A stretch of DNA of 64,000 bases, from NCBI RefSeq assembly GCF_900100275.1, contig NZ_FNET01000015.1, forward strand, positions 124,001 through 188,000, written 5' to 3'. Shown piece by piece: positions 16,171 to 27,729 of this stretch. The translations under genes were made by a program, and so were the position numbers. The notes under the pieces were generated by a model. That model did not search any database and was not told the DNA's origin. It was given only the letters and a program-made list of their open reading frames with translations. Origin of the DNA: Lentzea albidocapillata subsp. violacea. Lineage in GTDB: Bacteria; Actinomycetota; Actinomycetes; Mycobacteriales; Pseudonocardiaceae. Each line of letters starts with the position of its first letter. Position 1 is the first letter of the stretch.

Positions 16171-16192
16171 AGTTGATCCCGAAACAGTTGAT
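16163..16192. repeat. Perfect tandem 15-bp repeat at the csbD promoter
   Basis: CCCGAAACAGTTGAT occurs twice back to back (16163-16177 and 16178-16192). The copy nearer the gene carries the -35 box. The second copy places another GTTT 15 bp upstream, so it could be a regulator site or a duplicated -35. Confidence 0.8.
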
Positions 16193-16337
16193 AAGGTGAT
16201 CACTCGCGGTTGAGAACCCAGCCGCAGGCCGATGTGACGGCTTGCCCTGGGTGTGCCCGCCCTTCGCAATGCAGCTCCAGAGCACCGTCGTCACACCGGC
16301 ATGCCGCTGTGACATGACGACGCGAAAGGAGCCGGCG

Positions 16338-16682
16338 GTGTCGTCCGCGAGAATCACCGCCCTCGAGGCCGAGGTGGCGGGGCTGCGCAAAGCTCTGGTG
16401 TCCCGGACTGTCATCGGGCAGGCCACAGGCCTGATCGCCGCACGCAAACCCTGCACACCCCAGCAGGCTTTCCAGCTGCTGGTGCACATCTCCCAGCACC
16501 ACAACATCAAGCTGCACGTCGCCGCGGACCGGCTGGTCATGGCGTTCGTGCAGGCCTACCTGGGCCGGCCTGTCGACCTGGCCGACCAGATGCTGTGGGA
16601 TCACGCCGACGCGACGACGGCGAACGAGTCCGGCGGGAGCGACGAAGGGTTCGCCGAGGAGGCGAGCAGCACTTCTCCGTGA
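16338..16682 (+). CDS. Stand-alone ANTAR-domain RNA-binding antiterminator
   Basis: A 114-aa protein. A short coiled coil (ITALEAEVAGLRKALVSR) runs into an ANTAR domain (VIGQATGLIAARKPCTPQQAFQLLVHISQHHNIKLHVAADRLV split over two helices). ANTAR proteins bind paired RNA hexaloop hairpins and prevent termination. The usual GAF sensor is absent, so its signal input is unclear. The GTG at 16338 is chosen because AAAGGAG lies 6 nt before it. Its last 82 bp overlap the convergent treZ end, which is unusual but both reading frames look genuine. Confidence 0.7.
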   Translation: MSSARITALEAEVAGLRKALVSRTVIGQATGLIAARKPCTPQQAFQLLVHISQHHNIKLHVAADRLVMAFVQAYLGRPVDLADQMLWDHADATTANESGGSDEGFAEEASSTSP

Positions 16683-18283
16683 GGCAGCGGAACGGGGGTC
16701 GTGCCGAGGTTCACCACCACGCGGATCGCTCCGCGGTGCAACACGAAGCACTCCCCGTTCTGCGTCACGACGAACCGGTCCAGTCGCGGGTCGGCCAGCT
16801 CCGGGCGGGAGCGCCGCAACGCGATCAGGGCTTTGTAGGTCTCCAGGACCTTGGCGTGGTCGCCTTCCCCTGCCTCGTCCCAGCGCAGACGCGAGTTCTC
16901 GACGGTCTGGGGCGACATCGGGTCGGGCACGTCGGACTCGCCCCAGCCGTGCCGCGAGAACTCACGCCGCCGGCCGGTCCGGACGGCCTCCGCGAGCTGC
17001 GGGTCCGGGAACGACGCGAAGAACTGCCACGGAGTGGACGCCGCCCACTCCTCCCCCATGAAGATCATGGGCGTGTACGGCGAGGTCAGCACGATTGCAG
17101 CGGCACACAACAACTTCCCCGTCGACACGCTCGCGGGCAACCGGTCGCCGGTGGCGCGGTTGCCGACCTGGTCGTGGTTCTGCGTGTACGCGAGGAACCG
17201 GTAGCCGGGGATCAGCGCGGTGTCGACCGGCTTGCCGTGGTGCTTCTCCCGGAACGAGGACCAGGTGCCGGCGTGGAAGAACACTTTCTCCAGCGTGTTC
17301 TGCAACGCTCCCGGCGCCGCGAAGTCCTCGTAGTAGCCGAAGGTCTCGCCGGTCAGCGCGACGTGCAGGCAGTGGTGCAGGTCGTCCGACCACTGCGCCT
17401 GCAGGCCGTAACCACCGGCTTCGCGCGATGTCACGAGCCTGGCGTCGTTCAGGTCGGACTCGGCGATCAACGTGAGCGGACGGCCGACGGAGGCCGACAG
17501 GGCGTCCACCTCGGCGGCCATCTCCTCGAGGACGTGGGTCGCCCGCTGGTCCGCCAGCGCGTGCACGGCGTCGAGCCGCAGGCCGTCGACGTGGAAGTCC
17601 CGCAACCACTGCAGCGCGTTGTCGATGACGTACCGGCGCACCTCGTCGGAGCCCGGCCCGTCCAGGTTCAGCCCGGGGCCCCAGTCGTTGCGCCCGGCGA
17701 AGTACGGCCCGAACTTGTCGAGGTACGCGCCGGACGGCCCGAGGTGGTTGTAGACGACGTCGAGCAGCACGGCCAGACCACGCGCGTGGCACGCGTCCAC
17801 GAACCGCTTGAACCCGTCCGGCCCGCCGTAGGGCTGGTGGACCGCGCCCCACAGCACGCCGTCGTAACCCCAGCCCTCGGCGCCGTCGAAGCTGTTGACC
17901 GGCATGACCTCGACGAACGAGATGCCGAGGTCCACCAGGTGGTCGAGCTTGCCGATGGCCGCGTCGAACGTGCCCTCCGGCGTGAACGTGCCGATGTGCA
18001 GCTCGTAGATCACGCCACCCGGCAGCGCCCGGCCGGTCCACGTGCTGTCGGTCCACGCGAACTCGTGGGTGTAGACCCGGGAGGCCTCGTGCACCCCGCC
18101 CGGCTGCCACAGCGACCGCGGATCCGGGTACGCGTGGCCCTCGATGACGAACGCGTAGTCCGTGCCTGCCGGAGATTCGGCGGCGGAGTGCCACCAGTCG
18201 CCGTCGCGCTTCATCTCGTGATCGAAGCCGTCGACGCGCACGTGCACCGACTCGGGCGTCGGCGCCCAGACGGAGAAACTCAC
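16601..18283 (-). CDS. treZ: Malto-oligosyltrehalose trehalohydrolase
   Basis: A 560-aa GH13 enzyme that releases trehalose from the end of maltooligosyl-trehalose made by TreY. An N-terminal carbohydrate-binding sandwich (MSFSVWAPTPESVHVRV) precedes the barrel. The catalytic residues are Asp238 (GLRLDAVHA), Glu275 (IAESDLND) and Asp371 (TQNHDQVGN). Other marks are DVVYNHLGPSG and FMGEEWAA. GTG start overlaps the treY stop (GTGA). It is the last gene of treX-treY-treZ and overlaps the ANTAR gene at its 3' end. Confidence 0.93.
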   Translation of the reverse strand: MSFSVWAPTPESVHVRVDGFDHEMKRDGDWWHSAAESPAGTDYAFVIEGHAYPDPRSLWQPGGVHEASRVYTHEFAWTDSTWTGRALPGGVIYELHIGTFTPEGTFDAAIGKLDHLVDLGISFVEVMPVNSFDGAEGWGYDGVLWGAVHQPYGGPDGFKRFVDACHARGLAVLLDVVYNHLGPSGAYLDKFGPYFAGRNDWGPGLNLDGPGSDEVRRYVIDNALQWLRDFHVDGLRLDAVHALADQRATHVLEEMAAEVDALSASVGRPLTLIAESDLNDARLVTSREAGGYGLQAQWSDDLHHCLHVALTGETFGYYEDFAAPGALQNTLEKVFFHAGTWSSFREKHHGKPVDTALIPGYRFLAYTQNHDQVGNRATGDRLPASVSTGKLLCAAAIVLTSPYTPMIFMGEEWAASTPWQFFASFPDPQLAEAVRTGRRREFSRHGWGESDVPDPMSPQTVENSRLRWDEAGEGDHAKVLETYKALIALRRSRPELADPRLDRFVVTQNGECFVLHRGAIRVVVNLGTTPVPLPHGEVLLASSANPSSLPPDSFAVVASA

Positions 18284-20357
18284 TGATCCCCCTGCACCAG
18301 CAGCGCTACCGGATAGGTGTCGAGCAACGACGCCAGGTCCTCCGTCGCCGGACGCCCGGTGAGGACGTCGGTCCACTTCGTCCCCGGCAGCGGCAGAACC
18401 GTGTCCTGCCAGCCCTTCTGCTCCAGTCCGACGGGCAGCCGCGTGGCCACCGTGATCACCCCGGACCGCTCGAACGCCAGCACGTGCCCGGCGGCCGGGC
18501 CCTCGGCGTGCAGCGGCCGGTAGCCGTGCAGGCCGCGCTTGCGCACGTGCAAAGCCTTCTGCACCACGAGGAGCTTGGCCGCGCCCGAGTCGTCGACCTC
18601 CGGCAGCCAGCCGGACTCGATGCGCGCCAGCAGGTCCCGGCGCACGTCGTAGTCGACTGGCCTGCGGTTGTCCGGGTCGACCAGCGAGAAGTCCCACAGT
18701 TCGGTGCCCTGGTACACGTCCGGCACGCCCGGTGCGGTGAGCTGCACCAGCTTCTGCCCCAGCGAGTTCGACCAGCCGGGCACCTTGATCCGTTCTGCGA
18801 ACGCGGCGACCTCGGGCTCGTTCAGCGCCTTCGCCGGCCACGCGGCCACCTCGGCGTCGAACTCGGCGTTCCGGTCGACCCACGAAGTCCTGATCTTCGC
18901 CTCGCGCGAGGCCTTCTCCAGGTACTGGCCCAGCCGGTCCTCGGTGAGCGGCCACGCGCCGACGACCGACTGCCACGCCAGGCGGTTCAGCGTCGGTTCG
19001 GAGATGCCGTGCTTCTCGCTCATGGCTGTCTCGAACGCCAGGTAGGCGTCCGGGATCTCCGCCAGCACCGCGAGCCGTGCCCGTACGTCCTCCGAACGCT
19101 TCGTGTCGTGCGTCGACAGCGCCGTCATCGCGGCCGGCTCCGCGGACTCACGCCGGGCCGCGCGCTGGTGGAACTCGCTGACGGGCAGGCCGAACCTGTC
19201 CGGCGAGCCGCCGACCTCGTTGAGCGCCACGAAGTTCGTGTACCGGTAGAACGCCGTGTCCTCGGTGCCCTTCGCGACGACCATGCCGGACGTCTGCTGG
19301 ATCCTGGTCGCCAGCTCGCCGTGCGGATCCGCGCGGACCTGCTCGTCCAACGCGCGCACGGCGGGCGACCTGCTCAGCCTGACCGCGGTCTCCCAGTACC
19401 GCAGGCCTTCCGGCAGGTACGACCGGTACACCGGGAAGTTGACCATCACCTCGGCGACGGCCCGGCACGCCTGGTCGAACTCCACCCCGTCGACGAGGCG
19501 CGCGATCCGGCGCACCTCCGCCACCAGGATCGAGTCCGCGACCTGCTGCCGTGAGGCGTGCTCGACCGCGTGGAAATCGCCGGCGTAGGCGTCCGTGGGC
19601 GCGATGAACACACCGCAGATCTCGCGCAACGCGTCGTAGCCCGTGGTGCCGTCGACCGGCCAGCTCTGCGGCAGCGACTCGTCCGGCCCGAGGATCTTCT
19701 CCACGACCAGCCAGCCGTCGAAGTGCTCGCGCAGCCGCCGGAAGTAGCCGCCGGGGTCGGCGAGCCCGTCCGGGTGGTCGATGCGCAATCCCGTGACACC
19801 CCACGACAACACCGCGCGGTGCGTCGCCTCGAACACCTCGGGGTCCTCGACCCGCACCGCCGCGAGCTCGGTGATGTCGAAGAACCTGCGGTAGTTCAGC
19901 TCGGTGTTCCCGCGCCGCCAGTTCGCTTTGAGATAGTGCTCGTGGACCTCGTCGGGAGCGTCCTCGGCCAGCACGGGCAGCAGCACCCTGCCCGATGACC
20001 AGTCGATGTCGAAGTACCGCGCGTACTTCGAGGCCTGGCCGTGCGCGAGCACGTCCTCCCACCACGGGTTCGGCACGACCATGTGGTTCGGCACGATGTC
20101 GACCACCAGGCCGAGGTCCAGCGCCTTCAGCCGGTCCTGCAGCGCGACCCGCCCGGCGTCGCCGCCCAGCTCCGGGCGCGCGAGCGTCGGATCGGTGACG
20201 TCGTAGCCGTGGTTCGAGCCCTCCCGCGCGTCGAGCATCGGCGACCCGTACAGCGCGCCGACTCCCAGGCGCGCCAGGTAGTCCGTGATGCCGGCGGCGT
20301 CGGCGAAGGTGAACGACGGGGTGAACTGGACGCGGTAGGTCGAGGACGGCGTGCCCA

Positions 20358-20358
<1 letters not shown>
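18280..20358 (-). CDS. treY: Malto-oligosyltrehalose synthase
   Basis: A 692-aa GH13 enzyme that turns the reducing-end alpha-1,4 bond of maltodextrins into the alpha,alpha-1,1 bond of trehalose. The start (STYRVQFTPSFTFADAAGI) and SPMLDAREGSNHGYDVTDP are family hallmarks. VDIVPNHM, GLRIDHPDGL (nucleophile Asp), VVEKILGPDE (acid Glu) and LSTHDTKRSEDVRARL mark the active site. It is slightly shorter than many homologues (~750-800). It shares 1 bp with the treX stop and 4 bp with the treZ start, so the three genes are one operon. Confidence 0.93.
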
Positions 20359-22463
<2,105 letters not shown>

Positions 22464-22558
22464 AATGCTCCTCGTCACAAAAAACTAGCTACCGAAATGA
22501 CCCTATCCGTGCAACAACGGCGTGGCATCACGTCGCTGTGGCACGGCAGGCCGGGTTG

Positions 22559-22868
22559 TCAGCTGATCCGGTTTGCCCGGTGCGGGGTCGACGTTTCAAG
22601 GCCACCAGCCCGCGTGCAGCGGGTCTTCCGGTGCGTCGGCTCGGCCTTCACCGCACCACGAACCGAGGGGGGTCTTGGACGACGGGAACCAGGCCACGAC
22701 CGCACAAGTACCCCGCCGACGCGATTTGTACTCCTGCCATCGCCGGAACTCCGCGAGCGGGAGCTGACGCGGCGAGGCGCGCGCGAACCTCGCGGCACCA
22801 CGGTGCGCGGGCAACGCCCGCACCGGGGCCGGGTTCGGTGCGAACCGGTAGGCCTGGTGGACGATCAC
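22559..22868 (-). pseudogene. tnpB: Decayed IS200/IS605-type tnpB
   Basis: The start (GTG at 22868) reads MIVHQAYRFAPNPAPVRAL and HRGAARFA, matching the N-terminus of actinobacterial TnpB. About 300 residues are then missing and the frame jumps to the C-terminal zinc-finger region: WFPSSKT in one frame and GAVKAEPTHRKTRC in the next. No RuvC motifs, tnpA or end hairpins remain. It is therefore a scar of an old insertion between treX and the 100-aa gene. The rest of the 22464-22987 gap holds nothing I can name. Confidence 0.75.
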
Positions 22869-22987
22869 ACTCGAACCCTACGAGCGGGCACCGACGATTC
22901 CGGCCCGCTGCGGCAAGGTTCTCACGAGAGTGGGAGCGGCTTTATTCGATCGTGTGATCGTCACCCGCCGGCGACTACCGGACGCAG

Positions 22988-23290
22988 TCAAACTCCTTCG
23001 TGCGCCAGCACCAACTGGCCGCGGGCGGCGGTCAGCAATGTGCGGGCTTCCTGGATCTCCACGTACTTCAGGTGTTCACACGCGGCCTGCGCACACGCCA
23101 GCGCGTGCTGCAGGGCGATGTTGTCGTCCACGGGACCGGCGTCCCGCAGCGCGTCACGCAGGGATTCCTCCGCGCGCCGTGCCCCGACGACCGGGTCGCC
23201 GAGCGCGGTGGGCCTCACCGAAGCGAGGACCTGCTCGACGGCCAGTTCAAGCACGCCGGTCGATGTCCGGGTGCCCACGGCTGAGCTCAT
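22988..23290 (-). CDS. Hypothetical 100-aa protein
   Basis: A small soluble protein, mostly helical by inspection, with no signal peptide or membrane segment. It contains two cysteines in a helix-like stretch (ALACAQAACEHLKYVEIQEA) and a Leu-rich C-terminal helix (RTLLTAARGQLVLAHEGV). I do not recognise a family. The ATG at 23290 is supported by GGAGGTGG about 8 nt upstream; a TTG further upstream is less likely. It lies between the tnpB remnant and malQ on the same strand. Confidence 0.55.
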   Translation of the reverse strand: MSSAVGTRTSTGVLELAVEQVLASVRPTALGDPVVGARRAEESLRDALRDAGPVDDNIALQHALACAQAACEHLKYVEIQEARTLLTAARGQLVLAHEGV

Positions 23291-23384
23291 TTGGTACGCC
23301 ACCTCCAAGAACGTTCGTCTTCCGCCGTCCGGTGACGGCCTTAGGGTACTCCTCAGGTCTATGACCTGCCGTTACGCAAAAGTT

Positions 23385-25199
23385 TCATCTTCCGCGGTTG
23401 CGGAGCGGCCGGGTGATCTCCCGGACGCGGGGGAAGAACTCGTCCAGTACCACCGGCAGGGGGATTCTCCAGTTCGGGTGCTCGTCGATCGTGCCCGGCA
23501 CGTTCGGCTGCCGGGTTTCCCGCAGAGCGTCCTGAGGTGAAGTCAGGACCAACGCGCAGGGTGCCTGCGCGAGCAGTTCGTGGGCGCCCTCGACCCGGTC
23601 GGCGGGCTTGATGCCCTCCTGGCGCATCAGCTCGTCGAAGTCGGGGCCGTCCGGTCCGGCGAAGAACGTCGCCGCGGTCGGCAGGTCGTGCGTCGAGATG
23701 CTGGCCATCTGGTTCGGGTTCCACTGCGACGGCGGGATCAGCGGGTGCCCCTCGGCGTAGTAGTCGCGCTGGAAGTAGAGGACGGCGCTGGTCAGCATGC
23801 CGTTCTCCTGCAACGTCTTCGTGACGATCGGTTCGACCGTGCCCAGGTCCTCGCCGACCACGACCGCGCCCGCCCGGTACGCCTCCAGCGCGAGCACGCC
23901 GAGCATGGCGTCCGCGTCGTAGTGGACGTACGTGCCGCGTGACGGCGGTTCGCCCGGCGGGATCCACCACAGCCGCCACAGACCCGCGACGTGGTCGATG
24001 CGGATGCCGTCCGCGTGCTGCAGGACGCTGCGCAGCACCTGCCGGAACGGCCGGTAGCCGGTCTCGGCGAGCCTGTCCGGGCGCCACGGCGGCAGGCCCC
24101 AGCCCTGGCCGTCCGCGCTGAACGCGTCGGGCGGCGCGCCCACCGTGACGTCGATGGCGAACGCGTCGGGGTCGGCGAACGTGTCCGCGCCACCCGGATC
24201 GACGCCCACCGGCAGGTCGTGGATGACGCCGACGGCCATGCCGGCCTCGTGCGCGGCGAGCCGGACGTCCTGGAGCTGGCGGGTGCAGAGGTGCTGCAGC
24301 CAGGCGTAGAACCCGACCCGTTCGGCGGGTGGGTCGGCGCGGTCGGCCGGCCACCGGCGCCAGTCCTTGCCGTGGATCTCGGCGAGCGCGCAGTAGGTCG
24401 CGAACTTCTCCAGCTCGGCGTCCATCTCGACCTCGCCGCCGGGGAAGAGCAGCTCCAGGGCCTGCTTCTTCGCCTCCCACACGGCGTCGTAGTCGATCAG
24501 GTCCTGGTTCGCGGGCTTGAGGTCGCGGATGAGCTGCCGGGTGCGCGGGCAGGCCTGCAGGAACTCGGCCGTGTCGGTGACGCGCAGGTACAGCGGGTTG
24601 ACGAACCGGCGGCTGGTCGGCGAGTACGGCGAGCGCTCGACGGGGTGTGTCGGGCTCGGCGCCTGCACCGGGTTGACCAGCACGACCCCGGCGTCGAGTT
24701 CGAGGGACGACCTGCGGGCGATCGTGGCGAGGTCGGCGAAGTCGCCCATCCCCCACGACTCCTTCGACCGCGCGGCGTAGAGCTGCAGCATCCAGCCCCA
24801 CGTGCGGGGCACTTCGGGCAGCGTCCTGGGCGCGACGGCGAGCGTGACGGTCTGGTCCTCGGTCACCACGCGGTGCCAGCCGAGCGGCACCGAGTCCGGG
24901 ACGTGCCGTTCGACGGCGAACGAGGTGCCGTCCTCCAGCTCGATGGTCGCGGGCCCGCTCAGGTCGTACGTCTCGTACTCGCGGATGACGATCGTGGACG
25001 GGAGCTTCCGCTCGGCCCTGCGCCGCTCGACCTCGGCGAGCTCGCGGGCGACCGAGTCCTCTGTGGACGCGTCGACTCCGAACTGGGCGAGGATCTTGAC
25101 CACGACGTCGCGATCGACCGAGACCTCTTGCTGGTCCGCGTTTTCGTACCGAGTGGCCACGCCCCAAGCGTCCGCCAGCCGCGTCACCGACTCCTCCAC
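23385..25199 (-). CDS. malQ: 4-alpha-glucanotransferase (amylomaltase)
   Basis: A 604-aa GH77 enzyme that transfers maltosyl and longer glucan units between maltodextrins. Visible family marks are SPYSPTSRRFVNPLYL, YDAVWEAKKQAL, the nucleophile region DGIRIDHVAGL, the acid region VVGEDLGTVEP and STHDLPT. It is about 90 residues shorter than E. coli MalQ, with a reduced N-terminal domain. It fits the nearby treXYZ set: it can lengthen short dextrins into substrates for TreY. The start is GTG at 25199; a GTG four codons later lies close to GGAGGAG and is also possible. Confidence 0.9.
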   Translation of the reverse strand: MEESVTRLADAWGVATRYENADQQEVSVDRDVVVKILAQFGVDASTEDSVARELAEVERRRAERKLPSTIVIREYETYDLSGPATIELEDGTSFAVERHVPDSVPLGWHRVVTEDQTVTLAVAPRTLPEVPRTWGWMLQLYAARSKESWGMGDFADLATIARRSSLELDAGVVLVNPVQAPSPTHPVERSPYSPTSRRFVNPLYLRVTDTAEFLQACPRTRQLIRDLKPANQDLIDYDAVWEAKKQALELLFPGGEVEMDAELEKFATYCALAEIHGKDWRRWPADRADPPAERVGFYAWLQHLCTRQLQDVRLAAHEAGMAVGVIHDLPVGVDPGGADTFADPDAFAIDVTVGAPPDAFSADGQGWGLPPWRPDRLAETGYRPFRQVLRSVLQHADGIRIDHVAGLWRLWWIPPGEPPSRGTYVHYDADAMLGVLALEAYRAGAVVVGEDLGTVEPIVTKTLQENGMLTSAVLYFQRDYYAEGHPLIPPSQWNPNQMASISTHDLPTAATFFAGPDGPDFDELMRQEGIKPADRVEGAHELLAQAPCALVLTSPQDALRETRQPNVPGTIDEHPNWRIPLPVVLDEFFPRVREITRPLRNRGR

Positions 25200-25304
25200 A
25201 GGTACAAGCTATGTCACAGCTCGGTCCGCATTACCAGAGCAAATGGTCCCTGGTCACCCGATGGGTGCAGGCCGGTTGGGACACACACGCAGAGATGCTT
25301 TTAC

Positions 25305-25730
25305 TTAGACATCCGATGCTTCACCTGGAATTGCGACGACGGCCTCGACCTCGACCAGGAAGTCGGGCCCGAACAACGCCGCGACCTGAACCAGCGTGCT
25401 GGCCGGGTTGTGCACCTGGCCCAGCGCGGGCCGCAGGATTTCGTCACGCACGGCACGAATGGTCTGAATGTCTGACACGTCGAGCACGAACCAGGTGAAC
25501 TTGACGACATCCGACCAGTCGGCGCCCAAACTGCGGATGACGTGATGAAGATTGCTCAGTGCCTGCCGCGTCTGCGCCGCCAGGTCGTCGACCCCGACCA
25601 CGCACCCGGCCGCGTCGACCGCCACCTGACCGGAGACGAACGCGAGCCTGCCGGTGACCGCCACGGCGTGGGCGTAGCCGGGGGTGGCCGGCAGCGCGGC
25701 AAGCTCGGTCAGGCGTTCCTCGGCGGGCAT
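25305..25730 (-). CDS. RidA/YjgF-family protein
   Basis: A 141-aa protein with the chorismate-mutase-like RidA fold (FVSGQVAVDAAGCVVG, then QTRQALSNLHHVI and VVKFTWFVLDV). The active RidA imine/enamine deaminases carry an arginine in the PxRxxV segment; here the segment reads NPASTLVQVAALFGP, without Arg. It probably belongs to a non-deaminase Rid subgroup. The start is 10 bp after the lacI-type gene on the same strand, so the two form an operon. Confidence 0.8.
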   Translation of the reverse strand: MPAEERLTELAALPATPGYAHAVAVTGRLAFVSGQVAVDAAGCVVGVDDLAAQTRQALSNLHHVIRSLGADWSDVVKFTWFVLDVSDIQTIRAVRDEILRPALGQVHNPASTLVQVAALFGPDFLVEVEAVVAIPGEASDV

Positions 25731-25740
25731 GGCCGCCAGC

Positions 25741-26664
25741 CTACTCAGGCGACGGGCCGCTGGAGTTGCGCACGACCAGCCGCACCGGGTGCTCCGCCGG
25801 TTCGATCTCCCCGCCCCTGATCAGCGTGAACAGGTCGGCGACGGCCCGCTCCCCCTGCGTCTTCGCGGCTCCCTCGACGGCGGTCAGCCCGACGACGCGG
25901 GTGAGCTCCTGCCCGTCCAGCGACACGATCGACACCTCGTCCGGCACCGCCCGCCCGTCCCGCTGCATGCGCAGGAAGATCCCCACCGCCGCGGCACCGT
26001 TCGAGCTGATCACCGCGGTGGGCAGGCGTTCGCCGTCGAGCAGCACGTCGACCACCTGCTCGCCGCCGTCGACGGTCGGCGAGCACCACACCGTCCACTC
26101 GGGACGCACGGTGAGCCCGGCGGCGACCAGGATCTCGTCGTACGACTCGTCCACGCCATCAGCCAGCACCAGGGCCACGTCGCGGTGCCCCAGCCCCTGC
26201 AGGTGGGACACGGCGGTCCGCAGCGCGTGGCGCAGGTCGGTGTCGTCGACCGTGACGTGCGGGACCTCCAACGACTCCAGCGCGACCTGCTCCACCGGGG
26301 ACAACGACATCGACAGCAGCAGCACACCGTCCACCCGGCGCCCCAGCGGCAGTTCGCCGAAGAACTTCGCGCGCGCGTCCGCGTCGCCCAGCACGTAGAG
26401 CAGCACGTCGTACCCGGCCTGCCGCAACGCGCCCTCCGCGCCCGCCAGCACAGGGCTGACCTCGGACGTCAGCACCGCGATCGCGTACCGGCGGCCACCG
26501 GCCAAAGAGGAGGCGTCACGCGCGATCGCGTACTTCATCCGCCGCGCGATCTCGCTCACGTGCTGCCTGGTCGCCTCGGACACGCCCGGTTCGCCCCGCA
26601 GCGCACGCGATACGGTCGCGGCGGACACCCCTGCGGCCTTGGCCACGTCGGACATGCTGGTCAC
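25741..26664 (-). CDS. LacI-family transcriptional regulator
   Basis: A 307-aa regulator with an intact LacI helix-turn-helix (SDVAKAAGVSAATVSRALRG) and hinge region, followed by a periplasmic-binding-protein-like ligand domain (RRYAIAVLTSEVSPVLAGAE, VDGVLLLSMSL, AVISSNGAAAVGIF). The GTG at 26664 is chosen; an ATG three codons later is possible. It is divergent from bcp across only 22 bp, so its operator may affect both. The ligand, probably a sugar, is unknown. Confidence 0.85.
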   Translation of the reverse strand: MTSMSDVAKAAGVSAATVSRALRGEPGVSEATRQHVSEIARRMKYAIARDASSLAGGRRYAIAVLTSEVSPVLAGAEGALRQAGYDVLLYVLGDADARAKFFGELPLGRRVDGVLLLSMSLSPVEQVALESLEVPHVTVDDTDLRHALRTAVSHLQGLGHRDVALVLADGVDESYDEILVAAGLTVRPEWTVWCSPTVDGGEQVVDVLLDGERLPTAVISSNGAAAVGIFLRMQRDGRAVPDEVSIVSLDGQELTRVVGLTAVEGAAKTQGERAVADLFTLIRGGEIEPAEHPVRLVVRNSSGPSPE

Positions 26665-26686
26665 GGCCCGAGCGTATTGGAGATCC

Positions 26687-27136
26687 ATGAAGCCCGGCGA
26701 CCTCGCCCCCGACTTCACACTGCCCGACCAGGACGGCACCGACCGCAAGCTGTCGGCACTGCTCGAGGCCGGCCCGGTCGTGCTGTTCTTCTACCCCGCC
26801 GCCATGACGACTGGGTGCACCGCGCAGAGCTGCCATTTCCGCGACCTCGCCGCCGAGTTCGAGGAGGCGGGCGCCCAGCGCGTCGGGATCTCGATGGACG
26901 ACGTGGCGAAGCAGAAGCAGTTCGCCGAGCTGAACGACTTCGACTACCCGCTGCTGTCCGACACCGGCGGCGACGTCGCGGAGCAGTACGGCGTGCGGCG
27001 CCGGTTCGGGCCGATCCCGGTCAAGCGGCACACGTTCGTCATCGGTACCGGCCGCGAGATCATCGAGGTGATCAAGAGCGAGTTCTCGATGAACGCGCAC
27101 GCGGACAAGGCGCTGGCGGCGCTCAGGAGTCGGTGA
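26687..27136 (+). CDS. bcp: Thioredoxin-dependent peroxiredoxin (Bcp/PrxQ)
   Basis: A 149-aa cytosolic peroxidase that reduces hydrogen peroxide and organic hydroperoxides with thioredoxin. The peroxidatic Cys44 sits in PAAMTTGCTAQSC and the resolving Cys49 five residues on, the atypical 2-Cys PrxQ pattern. LAPDFTLPDQDG is the usual start, and KRHTFVIG precedes the end. The length fits the family. The last 14 bp overlap the convergent gene. Confidence 0.9.
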   Translation: MKPGDLAPDFTLPDQDGTDRKLSALLEAGPVVLFFYPAAMTTGCTAQSCHFRDLAAEFEEAGAQRVGISMDDVAKQKQFAELNDFDYPLLSDTGGDVAEQYGVRRRFGPIPVKRHTFVIGTGREIIEVIKSEFSMNAHADKALAALRSR

Positions 27137-27641
27137 TCGTCAGGACGCCGTAGGGCCCGGAAGCCTTGCCCTCGCGGACAGTCGCGCCGTCGATCGTGTA
27201 CCTGCCGTGCACCTCGGCGCCGTCCGGGCCCGCCACCACCACGAGCATCACGGACTCGGCCGCGGGGTCGGCGGGCACCTCGACGGTGCGCGTCCACGGC
27301 AGCGTCACGCCCGTCTCGTTGTGGATGGACGTGCCGACGGTCGCGGTGACGTTGAACGCCTTGCCGGTGCCGGTCACCTCGAACACCACGACCCGCTTCG
27401 ACGGTGGGGCGGGCGGTTCCGGCTGCACCACGGGCGGCGGCGGCCCGGGCTCTGGTTCGGCCTGCTGAACGGCGTCGCGCACCGCGTCCACCGCGCGAGG
27501 CCCGTACATCACGCCGCCCACGGCCAGCAGCGCGATGATCAGGAGAAAGATCCACGGACCCTTGCGGGTCCTGCGCACCTCGTCGTGCAACGGCGGTGCG
27601 ACGCCGTACTCCGGTGGCTGGTGCGGTGGCAAATGCGACAT
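27123..27641 (-). CDS. MmpS-like membrane protein
   Basis: A 172-aa protein with a short Pro-rich cytosolic start, one transmembrane helix (GPWIFLLIIALLAVGGVMYG), a Pro/Glu-rich linker and a C-terminal beta domain (VVVFEVTGTGKAFNVTATVG, then LPWTRTVEV). The last part resembles MmpS-type transport accessory proteins, which partner MmpL/RND exporters in mycobacteria. No RND pump is nearby. It is convergent with bcp and overlaps it by 14 bp. Confidence 0.65.
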   Translation of the reverse strand: MSHLPPHQPPEYGVAPPLHDEVRRTRKGPWIFLLIIALLAVGGVMYGPRAVDAVRDAVQQAEPEPGPPPPVVQPEPPAPPSKRVVVFEVTGTGKAFNVTATVGTSIHNETGVTLPWTRTVEVPADPAAESVMLVVVAGPDGAEVHGRYTIDGATVREGKASGPYGVLTITDS

Positions 27642-27729
27642 GTGACCCCCTGCTCAGGGAGTCGATCTCGCGCCTCCCGCTGTTACTCGGGAGCTGGGAC
27701 GCGGCGCGGCACCGAAAGGATCCGTGCGG

